A DNA stretch of 5,356 nucleotides from an uncultured Ruminococcus sp. (GCA_937892835.1 CALBHM010000036.1:1-5356); one strand, 5' to 3'. Shown: positions 1 to 5,129, counted from the stretch's first letter. Translations and numbers: made by a program. Notes: a model not told the origin generated them from the letters alone.

Positions 1-371
1 ATGATCTTGAATCTATCCGCATTCTCGTCCTCGGGAACAACACCGATATGAGTTGTAACGACATCTGTTCCAAGCTCCTTGGCAAGGTCAAGAATTCTCT
101 TTGATTTTTCAACCTTCCAAACGTTATTTTCGGGTTTAGTGAATCCGCCTCCGCCGAGATCGCCGCAAAGAGCCGAGATAACAAGGCCGTTATCGGCAAC
201 AAGGTTGCGAAAATCCGCTCTCTTCTGTCCGACAAGATTTTCGGGAGCCATCTCACCGCTTGTGGAGTAAACCTGAATACCGTTCGCTCCGACTTCGGCA
301 GCCTTCTTGACCGCCGACTTTATATCAACTCTAAAGCTGTCAATAATTACACCAATCGGGAATCTGTACAT
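1..371 (-). CDS. Sugar phosphate isomerase/epimerase-like TIM-barrel protein, C-terminus off the window
   Basis: The first 123 residues are visible, and the gene continues past the left edge. The start ATG at 371-369 is preceded by a strong GGAAGGAG ribosome site (380-387) and a good promoter, so it is well supported. The protein begins MYRFPIGVIIDSFR and then shows a barrel-like series of strands: GANGIQVYS (28-36), LVISALCGDLGG (63-74) and GTDVVTTHIG (101-110), where H108 is a likely metal or active-site histidine. This pattern matches the sugar phosphate isomerase/epimerase (AP endonuclease 2/xylose isomerase-like) superfamily, whose members isomerise or epimerise sugars or sugar phosphates in the cytosol, often with a divalent metal. 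The true substrate cannot be read from this half, and the metal ligands expected later in the barrel lie outside the window. It is transcribed away from everything else shown, so its partners are probably further left. Confidence 0.8.
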   Translation of the reverse strand, partial: MYRFPIGVIIDSFRVDIKSAVKKAAEVGANGIQVYSTSGEMAPENLVGQKRADFRNLVADNGLVISALCGDLGGGGFTKPENNVWKVEKSKRILDLAKELGTDVVTTHIGVVPEDENADRFKI

Positions 372-379
372 AATATACG

Positions 380-432
380 CTCCTTCCAAAATGTTACCAT
401 TAAATTATACATACAATTTATAAATAAATCAA
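380..432 (-). promoter_or_regulatory. Promoter and ribosome binding site of the isomerase-like gene
   Basis: Reading the minus strand, a -35 box TTGATT (427-432) is followed after exactly 17 bases by a perfect -10 box TATAAT (404-409). The GGAAGGAG ribosome site lies at 380-387, eight bases before the ATG. This is a housekeeping sigma-A type promoter giving a short leader. No operator-like symmetry stands out. Confidence 0.65.
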
Positions 433-515
433 TACGAAAATGAGATTATTATTGAAATGACGTTCTGTTCAGGCAAACTTAACACCACGTTTCAGATTAA
501 AACTCCAGTCTTTTC

Positions 516-548
516 GTAGGGGCGACCATTGGTCGTCCTTTTTTTATT
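516..548 (+). repeat. GTAGG hairpin repeat, copy 1, with terminator-like T-run
   Basis: The 23-base unit at 516-538 begins GTAGGGGCGAC and folds on itself around a central CATTG: GGGCGAC pairs with GTCGTCC, using one G-T wobble. It is followed by seven Ts (539-545), A and four more Ts, so on the plus strand it resembles an intrinsic terminator. No plus-strand gene ends upstream of it within the window, so a terminator role is not required by context. I think it is a copy of a dispersed intergenic hairpin repeat. The related copy at 565-587 supports this. Confidence 0.6.
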
Positions 549-564
549 TTCTGCTGACATTAGA

Positions 565-587
565 GGACGTGCAATGCACGCACCTAC
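565..587 (-). repeat. GTAGG hairpin repeat, copy 2, inverted relative to copy 1
   Basis: Read on the minus strand, this 23-base unit begins GTAGGTGCGTG and matches copy 1 (516-538) at 18 of 23 positions. The central CATTG and outer GCG/CG-TCC bases are shared. Four of the five differences are two paired changes within the stem (A-T to T-A and C-G to G-C), so the fold is kept. The perfect inner palindrome CGTGCAATGCACG lies at 568-580. The two copies face each other with 26 bases between them. Confidence 0.6.
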
Positions 588-616
588 CGGTTATGTCTAA
601 GCTTTCATCTGACCTT

Positions 617-641
617 GGGTCGAGTGGTCATCGAACCCTAC
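617..641 (-). repeat. Looser third GTAGGG hairpin unit
   Basis: On the minus strand this unit begins GTAGGGTTCGA and closes with TCGACCC. GGGT-CGA pairs with TCGACCC with one bulged base, around a seven-base loop (624-630). It shares the GTAGGG start and the CGA...TCG stem core with the two units at 516-587 but is about two bases longer and more diverged. Membership of the same family is therefore likely but not certain. Part of it (TCATCGAACC on the plus strand, 628-637) recurs at 653-662. Confidence 0.4.
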
Positions 642-694
642 GGAATGTGCCTTCATCGAACCGTATCGCACCTTGAATATTTAATTCAAATTCC

Positions 695-739
695 GGACTC
701 CTTGATTAGTACATAATTCACCCAAAAATCAAGGTGTCC
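695..739. repeat. Inverted repeat echoing the tRNA-Lys anticodon/variable arm
   Basis: GGACTCCTTGATT (695-707) and AATCAAGGTGTCC (727-739) are complementary at 12 of 13 positions around a 19-base spacer. The right arm is an exact 13-base inverted copy of part of the tRNA-Lys gene (821-833), covering tRNA positions 37 to 49. Neither strand has a T-run directly after the stem in the right orientation, so this does not look like a terminator. Its origin is unknown. A duplicated tRNA fragment or a recombination scar are both possible. Confidence 0.5.
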
Positions 740-793
740 AAAAAATAATAAAAAAAGCTTGATACCCCTAAAAACTTAGGAATATCAAGCTTT
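738..793 (-). terminator. Intrinsic terminator of tRNA-Lys
   Basis: On the minus strand an 11-bp perfect stem, AAAGCTTGATA (783-793) with its complement (754-764), is extended by six further pairs (777-782 with 765-770), two of them G-U. A six-base loop closes it, and a T-rich tail TTTTTTTATTATTTTTT follows. The G-U pairs form only in the minus-strand transcript; the plus-strand RNA would have C-A mismatches there. This fixes the direction. The stem starts at the base next to the encoded CCA, with no spacer. Confidence 0.88.
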
Positions 794-869
794 TGGTGAC
801 TCATCGGGGATTCGAACCCCGGACACCTTGATTAAAAGTCAAGTGCTCTGCCAACTGAGCTAATGAATC
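794..869 (-). tRNA. tRNA-Lys (anticodon TTT), CCA encoded
   Basis: The 76-base minus-strand sequence folds as a canonical tRNA. The acceptor stem GATTCAT pairs with ATGAGTC (one U-G). The D arm contains AGCTCAGTTGGCAGAGC. The anticodon stem CTTGA/TCAAG encloses loop CTTTTAA, giving anticodon TTT for lysine AAA/AAG codons. The T arm is CCGGGGTTCGAATCCCCG. The discriminator is A (797) and CCA is encoded at 794-796. It is a single-gene unit with its own promoter upstream and a terminator directly abutting its 3' end. It diverges from the ylmH-like gene. Confidence 0.97.
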
Positions 870-893
870 GCAATGCGTATTTAACGCTTGAAT

Positions 894-922
894 ATAATAC
901 ATCAAACAAGATAAAAAGTCAA
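894..922 (-). promoter_or_regulatory. Promoter of tRNA-Lys
   Basis: On the minus strand, TTGACT (917-922) and TATTAT (894-899) are separated by exactly 17 bases. This is a near-consensus sigma-A promoter, as expected for a stable RNA gene. Transcription would start around 887, leaving a short 5' leader to be trimmed before position 869. Confidence 0.8.
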
Positions 923-992
923 GCTTTTTTTTGAAATATTACGATTATTTTCTTCTTTTTTATTTGTAACACTTATAATAGGGATTTTACTA

Positions 993-1050
993 TTGATTTA
1001 TTCCCTTTGTCGATATAAAATATAATCAAATTATTCAATCAACCGGAGGA
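993..1050 (+). promoter_or_regulatory. Promoter and ribosome binding site of the ylmH-like gene
   Basis: TTGATT (993-998) and TAAAAT (1016-1021) are 17 bases apart. A further TATAAT at 974-979 lacks a good -35 partner and is a weaker alternative. The ribosome site GGAGGA (1045-1050) sits five bases before the ATG at 1056. The leader is only about 30 bases and holds no riboswitch-like structure. The promoter is divergent from that of tRNA-Lys, about 70 bases away. Confidence 0.55.
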
Positions 1051-1055
1051 ACAAG

Positions 1056-1814
1056 ATGACCGAGGACGAGCTTCTCAATGCTGTGCTTGATGATAAGATA
1101 AGAGAATGTGAAAGCAACAACTACATTTCCAATACTAATTTCCTTGACATCTATCAACAGAGCAAGGCTATCCAATATCTTCAAAAACTTCATATTGAGC
1201 ATGAGCTTTACGGCGGCTTTGAGGATTCCGAACGAAGGATCGTTATCTTCCTCCCCGATTATGCCGACGAGAGTTTTCTCTCCGAGTGCGACGACATGCC
1301 GATCGTTCCGCTGAGAATCGACAAGGACAATTTTTCTACGCTTTCCCACCGTGACTATCTCGGAGCAATAATGGGTCTCGGTATCAAGCGTGAAATGCTC
1401 GGCGATATTCTCATTGACAATAAGGGCTGTACGACTGCGGCAATAAAAAGCGTTGCAAAGTATCTTTGTGAAAATCTCATTTCCGTCGGCCGAGGAACGG
1501 TTAATACCCACATTCTCGAAAGCTTTGACACAGTTAAAATCGAAGAAAAATTCGAAACTAAGCGTTGCTTTGTTTCCTCAATGCGTGCCGATTCAGTCGT
1601 TTCTTCCTGCTTCTCTTTTTCACGCAGCGAAGCTGTTCGCAGAATAACAGCCGGTGAGGTTTATATTAATGGAGTACAGATAACAAAAACTGATTTCAAA
1701 GTGCCCTTCAGCTCCAAGGTTGTCGTCAGGGGCAAGGGCAAGGTTCTCATCACCGAGGACGACGGAATTACAAAGAAGGGCCGACAGGCATTCACAATAA
1801 AAAAATACATCTGA
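1056..1814 (+). CDS. ylmH: YlmH-family S4-domain RNA-binding protein
   Basis: This 252-residue protein has the YlmH architecture. The N-terminal part (about 1-165) contains the family signature SHRDYLGAIMGLGIKREMLGDI (split here as 97-106 and 107-118). The C-terminal S4 RNA-binding domain (about 175-245) shows SSMRADSVVSS, then SRSEAVRRITAGEVYINGV (189-207), with the basic and glycine residues typical of S4. In Bacillus subtilis, YlmH (RqcP2) binds stalled large ribosomal subunits and takes part in ribosome-associated quality control. Length matches the family (about 250-260). In many Firmicutes the gene lies with ylmE-F-G and divIVA beside ftsZ. Here it heads a short unit with a GDPD gene instead. 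The stop TGA overlaps the next gene's ribosome site, so the two are almost surely cotranscribed. The start is set by the GGAGGA site. Confidence 0.88.
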   Translation: MTEDELLNAVLDDKIRECESNNYISNTNFLDIYQQSKAIQYLQKLHIEHELYGGFEDSERRIVIFLPDYADESFLSECDDMPIVPLRIDKDNFSTLSHRDYLGAIMGLGIKREMLGDILIDNKGCTTAAIKSVAKYLCENLISVGRGTVNTHILESFDTVKIEEKFETKRCFVSSMRADSVVSSCFSFSRSEAVRRITAGEVYINGVQITKTDFKVPFSSKVVVRGKGKVLITEDDGITKKGRQAFTIKKYI

Positions 1815-1825
1815 GGAGGATTTTT

Positions 1826-2554
1826 ATGTTAAATTTCGGTCACAGAGGCTTCAGCGGAAAATATCCCGAGAACACAATGCTCGCTTTCAGAAAGGCTGTT
1901 GAAGCAGGCGCAGACGGAATCGAGCTTGACGTTCATTTTTCCAAGGACGGAGAGCTTGTCATTATCCATGACGAAAAAATCGACAGAACGTGCGATTCAA
2001 CGGGCTTTGTCAGAGACTACACTCTCGCCGAGCTTCAGTCTTTCGACGCTTCAGCAGGGTTCAAAGGCGTTTACGGTGTAAACAGAATTCCTACCCTGCG
2101 TGAATATTTTGAATTCATTAAGCCGATTGACGGATTCATTACCAACATTGAGCTTAAAACAGGCGTTTACGAATATCACGGCATCGAAAAAGCCGTCAAT
2201 GATATGATAGTCGAATTCGGTCTTGAGGACAGAATTATCATTTCAAGCTTCAATCATTACAGTGTAATGCGCTTCAAGGAAATCAATCCGAAAGTAAAGT
2301 GCGGATTCCTTGAGGAAAGCTGGATTCTCGAATTCGGCAAATATACAAAAGACCACGGGATTGAATGTATTCACCCGATGCATTGGACATTGACCGAGGA
2401 GACAGTCGGCGAAATGAAGGCGAACGGAATCGAAATAAACACATGGACAGTCAACGATGAGGACAGCGTCGCAAGACTTTATAATCTCGGAGTTGACTCT
2501 GTAATCGGAAATTATCCCGATATGGCGAAAAAAGTGATAGATTCGATGAAATAA
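1826..2554 (+). CDS. Cytosolic glycerophosphodiester phosphodiesterase (GDPD family)
   Basis: This 242-residue protein carries the GDPD TIM-barrel motifs: HRG (6-8), PENT (14-17), the metal ligands E33 and D35 in GIELDVH, the HD pair (48-49), the E109-L-K111 strand, and the closing WTVN (207-210) and IGNYPD (227-232). The catalytic histidines are expected to be H6 and H48. The family hydrolyses glycerophosphodiesters such as glycerophosphocholine or glycerophosphoethanolamine to glycerol-3-phosphate and an alcohol, using a divalent metal. There is no signal peptide or membrane segment, so it should act in the cytoplasm on imported or recycled substrate. It starts 11 bases after ylmH with a strong GAGGAGGA site (1813-1820) that includes the ylmH stop. 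No transport genes accompany it, so the exact substrate is unknown. Confidence 0.92.
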   Translation: MLNFGHRGFSGKYPENTMLAFRKAVEAGADGIELDVHFSKDGELVIIHDEKIDRTCDSTGFVRDYTLAELQSFDASAGFKGVYGVNRIPTLREYFEFIKPIDGFITNIELKTGVYEYHGIEKAVNDMIVEFGLEDRIIISSFNHYSVMRFKEINPKVKCGFLEESWILEFGKYTKDHGIECIHPMHWTLTEETVGEMKANGIEINTWTVNDEDSVARLYNLGVDSVIGNYPDMAKKVIDSMK

Positions 2555-2557
2555 TAC

Positions 2558-2623
2558 TTGATTTTATTATACATTCAGTGTATTATGAATAAGGCTTAAT
2601 AAAGCTAAAAAAATTCAGAGGTG
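2558..2623 (+). promoter_or_regulatory. Candidate promoter and ribosome site of the DapA-like gene
   Basis: TTGATT (2558-2563) begins four bases after the GDPD stop and is followed after 17 bases by TATTAT (2581-2586). A small inverted repeat, ATACA-TTCAG-TGTAT (2569-2583), overlaps the spacer and -10 box and could be an operator, though it is short enough to be chance. The ribosome site AGAGGTG (2617-2623) is five bases before the ATG. No terminator separates GDPD from this gene, so readthrough from the ylmH promoter is also likely. Confidence 0.5.
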
Positions 2624-2628
2624 TTAAA

Positions 2629-3528
2629 ATGTTTACAGGTAAAGCAGAAGAATTCAGAGGCGTTTATGCCCTTCTTCTTACCCCATTCAATGAAGACAGA
2701 TCCATCAACTATGATACATATGCACAGTACGTTGAATTTCAGGCAGCGAGAGGTGCTCATCACCTTTTCTCGGTATGCGGCAGCTCGGAAATGACATGCC
2801 TTACTCTCGACGAAAGAATCAAGTGCGCAGAAACAGCCGTTAAGCATGCAAACGGTGTTGAAATCGTTGCAACGGCCAACCTTGAGCCGACCTGGAAAGA
2901 GCAGGTTGAAGAGGTTAAGCGCATGGAGCAGACAGGCGTTGACGGCCTTGTTTTTGTTGCAAGAGATTACGGCAACTGCGACAAGAGAATTGTCGAGAAC
3001 CTTTCTGAGCTTGCAGGATACACAAAGCTTCCGATCATTCTCTATGAGTTCCCCGGCTTCGATCATTGCCATATGTCCGGCAAGGCTTACGGCGAACTTG
3101 TGAAAACCGGCAGATTCCACGGAATCAAGGACACGACATGCACAATGGACGGTATCAAGGATAAGATCGCCGTTCAGGGTGACTCGGCTGTTCTTCAGGC
3201 TAACATTCCCCTTCTCCTCGATGCTTATGACGCAGGCGCAAGAGGCGTTTGTGCAACTCCGACCTCATGCGGCGTTAATCTCTTCCGCAAGATGTATGAC
3301 GAGTATTTCGTAGAGAAGGATATGCAGAAGGCAAGAGAGACCTTCAACGAGATCATTCTCCTTGACTGCGCTATCGACAGCGGCTTCAATGCAAGCGCAA
3401 AATATCTCGTTCAGCTTCAGGGCATTCCGTTCACAACCGTAACAAGAGCAGGTTCAACCCTCAGCGCACCAAGAATCAGAAGTCTCCAGGCTTTCTACGA
3501 GTACGCAAAGGCACACGAGCTTCTTTAA
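2629..3528 (+). CDS. DapA/NanA-superfamily (class I, Schiff-base) aldolase or lyase, substrate unknown
   Basis: At 299 residues this is a full-length member of the dihydrodipicolinate synthase/N-acetylneuraminate lyase superfamily, (beta/alpha)8 barrels that form a Schiff base between lysine and a 2-keto acid, usually pyruvate. The lysine is K167 in GIKDTT (165-170) and the paired tyrosine is Y139 in LYEFPG. The keto-acid carboxylate loop is GSSE (51-54), where DapA has GTTGE. Y114 in ARDYGN may match the relay tyrosine of DapA. The segment after Y139 reads EFPGFDHC instead of the YNxPSRTG of DapA. The arginine that DapA uses to hold aspartate semialdehyde is absent, so true DapA activity is unlikely. 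It contains nine cysteines, which is high for a protein of this size. It is followed by its own terminator. No lysine, sialic acid or sugar-acid genes adjoin it. Confidence 0.85.
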   Translation: MFTGKAEEFRGVYALLLTPFNEDRSINYDTYAQYVEFQAARGAHHLFSVCGSSEMTCLTLDERIKCAETAVKHANGVEIVATANLEPTWKEQVEEVKRMEQTGVDGLVFVARDYGNCDKRIVENLSELAGYTKLPIILYEFPGFDHCHMSGKAYGELVKTGRFHGIKDTTCTMDGIKDKIAVQGDSAVLQANIPLLLDAYDAGARGVCATPTSCGVNLFRKMYDEYFVEKDMQKARETFNEIILLDCAIDSGFNASAKYLVQLQGIPFTTVTRAGSTLSAPRIRSLQAFYEYAKAHELL

Positions 3529-3544
3529 TCAAAATATAATAAAT

Positions 3545-3582
3545 GCTCACAAGGCTTTCGGGCTTTGTGAGCTTATTTTTTT
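3545..3582 (+). terminator. Intrinsic terminator between the DapA-like gene and hydF
   Basis: GCTCACAAGGC (3545-3555) pairs with GCTTTGTGAGC (3562-3572) over 11 bp around a six-base TTTCGG loop, followed by TTATTTTTTT. One pair is G-U on the plus strand and would be C-A on the other, so the plus direction is favoured. It lies between convergent genes. The hydF transcript would meet the same stem followed by a weaker U-containing tail (ATTTATTATATTTT), so it probably serves both. Confidence 0.88.
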
Positions 3583-3587
3583 GCATA

Positions 3588-4772
3588 TTAAAATTTCAAC
3601 AGAGCAATGCTTCTGTCGAGGATTCCGTTCATCTGGGCGATTGCAACGCCGTAATTGACTATTTTAACACCCTCCTGAACAGCATGGGCGATTCTGTATT
3701 TCATCTCCGTTTCGTTGAGCATACAGCCGCCGCAGTGAACAACAAGGGCATATTTGCTCAAATCGTCGGGAAATTCCGTACCCGATGTGAATTCAAAAAT
3801 TAGCTTTTTACCCGAATAATTTTGAATCCAGCCGGGCAGCTTAACCGTGCCGATATCGTTGCACTGCCTGTGGTGCGTACAGCCCTCTGAAATGAGAACC
3901 GTGTCACCGTCATTAAGCTCTTTTAGCTTCCTTGCGCCGTCAATGAGCTGCTTCAAATCGCCCTTGTAGCGTGCAAAAAGAATCGAGAACGAGGTAAGAC
4001 CGATATTCTCCGGTACGATTGCGGAAACCTGCTCAAACGCCTGCGAATCGGTGATAACAAGCTTCGGCTTCCTGACAAGATTTTTAATCGTTGCGTCAAG
4101 CTCCGACACCTGGCAGCAGACCGCCGTGCAGTTGTTGTCGAGCAGCTCTCTTAGAACCTGCTGCTGAGGGAGAATGACCCTGCCCTTGGGTGCAGACTCG
4201 TCAATAGGGATAACAAGAATGACCGTGTCGCCCTTTTCGAGAACATCGGCAACAATGTCCTTGCCGACCTGTTTAATCTTGCAGAATGAAGCGATTTTTT
4301 CCTTCAGCTCGTAAACGTTTCTGTCATCCTTTGCGCTTACATAAATCTCATTCTTGGCAGCATCGGGAACGCTTTTGAGCAGATCCGATTTATTGAAAGC
4401 AATGACAAAAGGAATCTTCTTTTCATTGAAAAAGTCAATCATCATGTTGTCAAACTTGCCGAGGCCTTTGGTTGAATCAACAACCAAAACGGCAATATCC
4501 GTTTTTGTAAGCACCTGTTTCGCCTTTTGAACTCGCTTTTCACCCAGCTCGCCCTCATCGTCAATACCCGGCGTGTCGATTATCACAACAGGGCCGAGCG
4601 GAAGAATCTCCATCGCCTTGCGAACAGGGTCGGTCGTTGTGCCCTTTACGTCGGAAACGACTGCAAGCTCCTGCCCTGTTACAGCATTGACAAGGCTTGA
4701 TTTGCCTGCATTTCTCATTCCGAAGAAGCTGATATGCACCCTCTCCGCCGAAACGGTATCATTAAGTCCCAT
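3588..4772 (-). CDS. hydF: [FeFe]-hydrogenase H-cluster maturation GTPase HydF
   Basis: This 394-residue protein is the scaffold on which the 2Fe subcluster is assembled by HydE and HydG products before delivery to the hydrogenase. The N-terminal GTPase domain shows the P-loop GMRNAGKS (18-25), switch threonines GTTTD (44-48), DTPG (66-69), NKSD (127-130) and SAK (146-148). A central dimerisation region follows. The C-terminal cluster domain has C298-T-H300, then 45 residues, then H346-C-G-G-C350, which is the CxHx(n)HCxxC signature of HydF, complete. I chose the ATG at 4772 because GAGGTGA lies five bases upstream. An in-frame ATG 66 bases earlier has no ribosome site and would add 22 residues before the family's usual start. 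hydE, hydG and hydA are not in the window. The gene implies a functional [FeFe] hydrogenase in an anaerobe. Confidence 0.96.
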   Translation of the reverse strand: MGLNDTVSAERVHISFFGMRNAGKSSLVNAVTGQELAVVSDVKGTTTDPVRKAMEILPLGPVVIIDTPGIDDEGELGEKRVQKAKQVLTKTDIAVLVVDSTKGLGKFDNMMIDFFNEKKIPFVIAFNKSDLLKSVPDAAKNEIYVSAKDDRNVYELKEKIASFCKIKQVGKDIVADVLEKGDTVILVIPIDESAPKGRVILPQQQVLRELLDNNCTAVCCQVSELDATIKNLVRKPKLVITDSQAFEQVSAIVPENIGLTSFSILFARYKGDLKQLIDGARKLKELNDGDTVLISEGCTHHRQCNDIGTVKLPGWIQNYSGKKLIFEFTSGTEFPDDLSKYALVVHCGGCMLNETEMKYRIAHAVQEGVKIVNYGVAIAQMNGILDRSIALLKF

Positions 4773-4777
4773 ATTTA

Positions 4778-4784
4778 TCACCTC
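4778..4784 (-). promoter_or_regulatory. Ribosome binding site that fixes the hydF start
   Basis: On the minus strand GAGGTGA is followed by TAAAT and then ATG at 4772, an ideal spacing. The upstream in-frame ATG at 4838 is preceded by AAGTTCTAC, with no purine-rich site. This supports the shorter HydF. Confidence 0.8.
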
Positions 4785-5129
4785 ATAGAAAGCTGCCGTA
4801 TATGGCATAAATAAAGCAACATTTGACAATGTGAACATGTAGAACTTAACGTTAACTTTTTAGTGTCAAGCCTCCCCCTTAAATGATTTAAGGGGAGGTG
4901 TCGCATGAGCGACGGAGGGGATAAAGAAAGACTTTAAAGTCTTATCCCTTCCACCGCAAGCGGTCCCCCTCCCCTTACTCAATAAGGGGAGGCTGATTTA
5001 GTGAGTTAACGAGTCCGAAACATCAAAATAAATTGTCCAATTTTGCATTTATTCGTAAGCCTTATACGACAGCTAAAATTTTTATTTTTCAACCTTAGCG
5101 TCAGTTAAAGCTTTCGTTCAGGTTATTTT
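4785..5129. other. Gene-free stretch upstream of hydF, half of it a composite repeat
   Basis: No supported gene lies here on either strand. The stretch contains the hydF leader and presumably its promoter (4785-4860, no clear -35/-10 pair), the 126-base composite hairpin element (4869-4994), and an AT-rich tail (4995-5129) behind the ferredoxin-domain gene. In the tail, TCGTA (5053-5057) and TACGA (5065-5069) form a small inverted repeat. On the minus strand AACCT and AGGTT (5120-5124 and 5091-5095) could close a long weak stem before an A/T run, but I see no convincing terminator. Confidence 0.5.
4869..4994. repeat. Composite head-to-head hairpin repeat element
   Basis: The element is bounded by AGCCTCCCC (left) and GGGGAGGCT (right) as terminal inverted repeats and contains five hairpins. 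A: 4871-4898, CCTCCCC(C)TTAAA with a three-base loop and its complement, one bulged C. B: GTCGC-ATGA-GCGAC, 4900-4913. C: perfect 16-base palindrome AAGACTTTAAAGTCTT, 4928-4943. D: ACCGC-AA-GCGGT, 4953-4964. E: CCTCCCCTTA-CTCAA-TAAGGGGAGG, 4968-4992. The left half (4869-4935) and the reverse complement of the right half (4936-4994) are variants of one two-hairpin unit, joined head to head at the palindrome. It carries no open frame, so it is a non-coding repeat, possibly a MITE-like element moved in trans. Confidence 0.8.

Larger units (their letters stand above)
433..740. other. Gene-free stretch carrying dispersed-type hairpin repeats
   Basis: No convincing reading frame with a ribosome site is present on either strand. 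The stretch lies downstream of the tRNA terminator and upstream of the isomerase promoter. It holds, in order: a hairpin unit followed by a T-run (516-548), an inverted relative of it (565-587), a third looser relative (617-641), a short direct repeat TCATCGAACC (628-637 and 653-662), a 6-bp hairpin (673-689), and an inverted pair related to the tRNA-Lys gene (695-739). The repeat units are described separately. The rest is AT-rich and shows nothing else I can name. Confidence 0.6.

Noticed and set aside
79..270. Open frame of 63 codons on the plus strand
   Set aside because: It lies antisense inside the isomerase-like gene, has no ribosome site and no recognisable protein features.
516..548. 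Plus-strand intrinsic terminator
   Set aside because: Hairpin plus T-run fits, but no plus-strand gene precedes it and an inverted, covarying copy lies next to it, so a repeat element explains it better.
433..740. CRISPR array or T-box leader
   Set aside because: The repeats are few, unequal and unevenly spaced, with no spacers of constant length. The tRNA-like segment is not followed by a regulated gene, and no T-box core motif is seen.
1035..1511. Open frame of 158 codons on the minus strand
   Set aside because: It is antisense to the well-supported ylmH-like gene. Its sequence is the shadow of that gene and it has no ribosome site.
2605..3120. Open frame of 171 codons on the minus strand
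   Set aside because: It is antisense to the DapA-like gene, which has a full set of family motifs, a promoter and a terminator.
4801..4835. hydF promoter candidates on the minus strand (TTGTCA at 4824-4829, or TTCACA at 4830-4835 with TATTTA at 4808-4813)
   Set aside because: The first has no good -10 at 16-18 bases, and the second has only weak boxes. Neither is strong enough to annotate.
4773..4838. 22-residue N-terminal extension of HydF from an upstream ATG
   Set aside because: There is no ribosome site before that ATG, whereas GAGGTGA sits five bases before the internal ATG at 4772, where homology to GTPases also begins.
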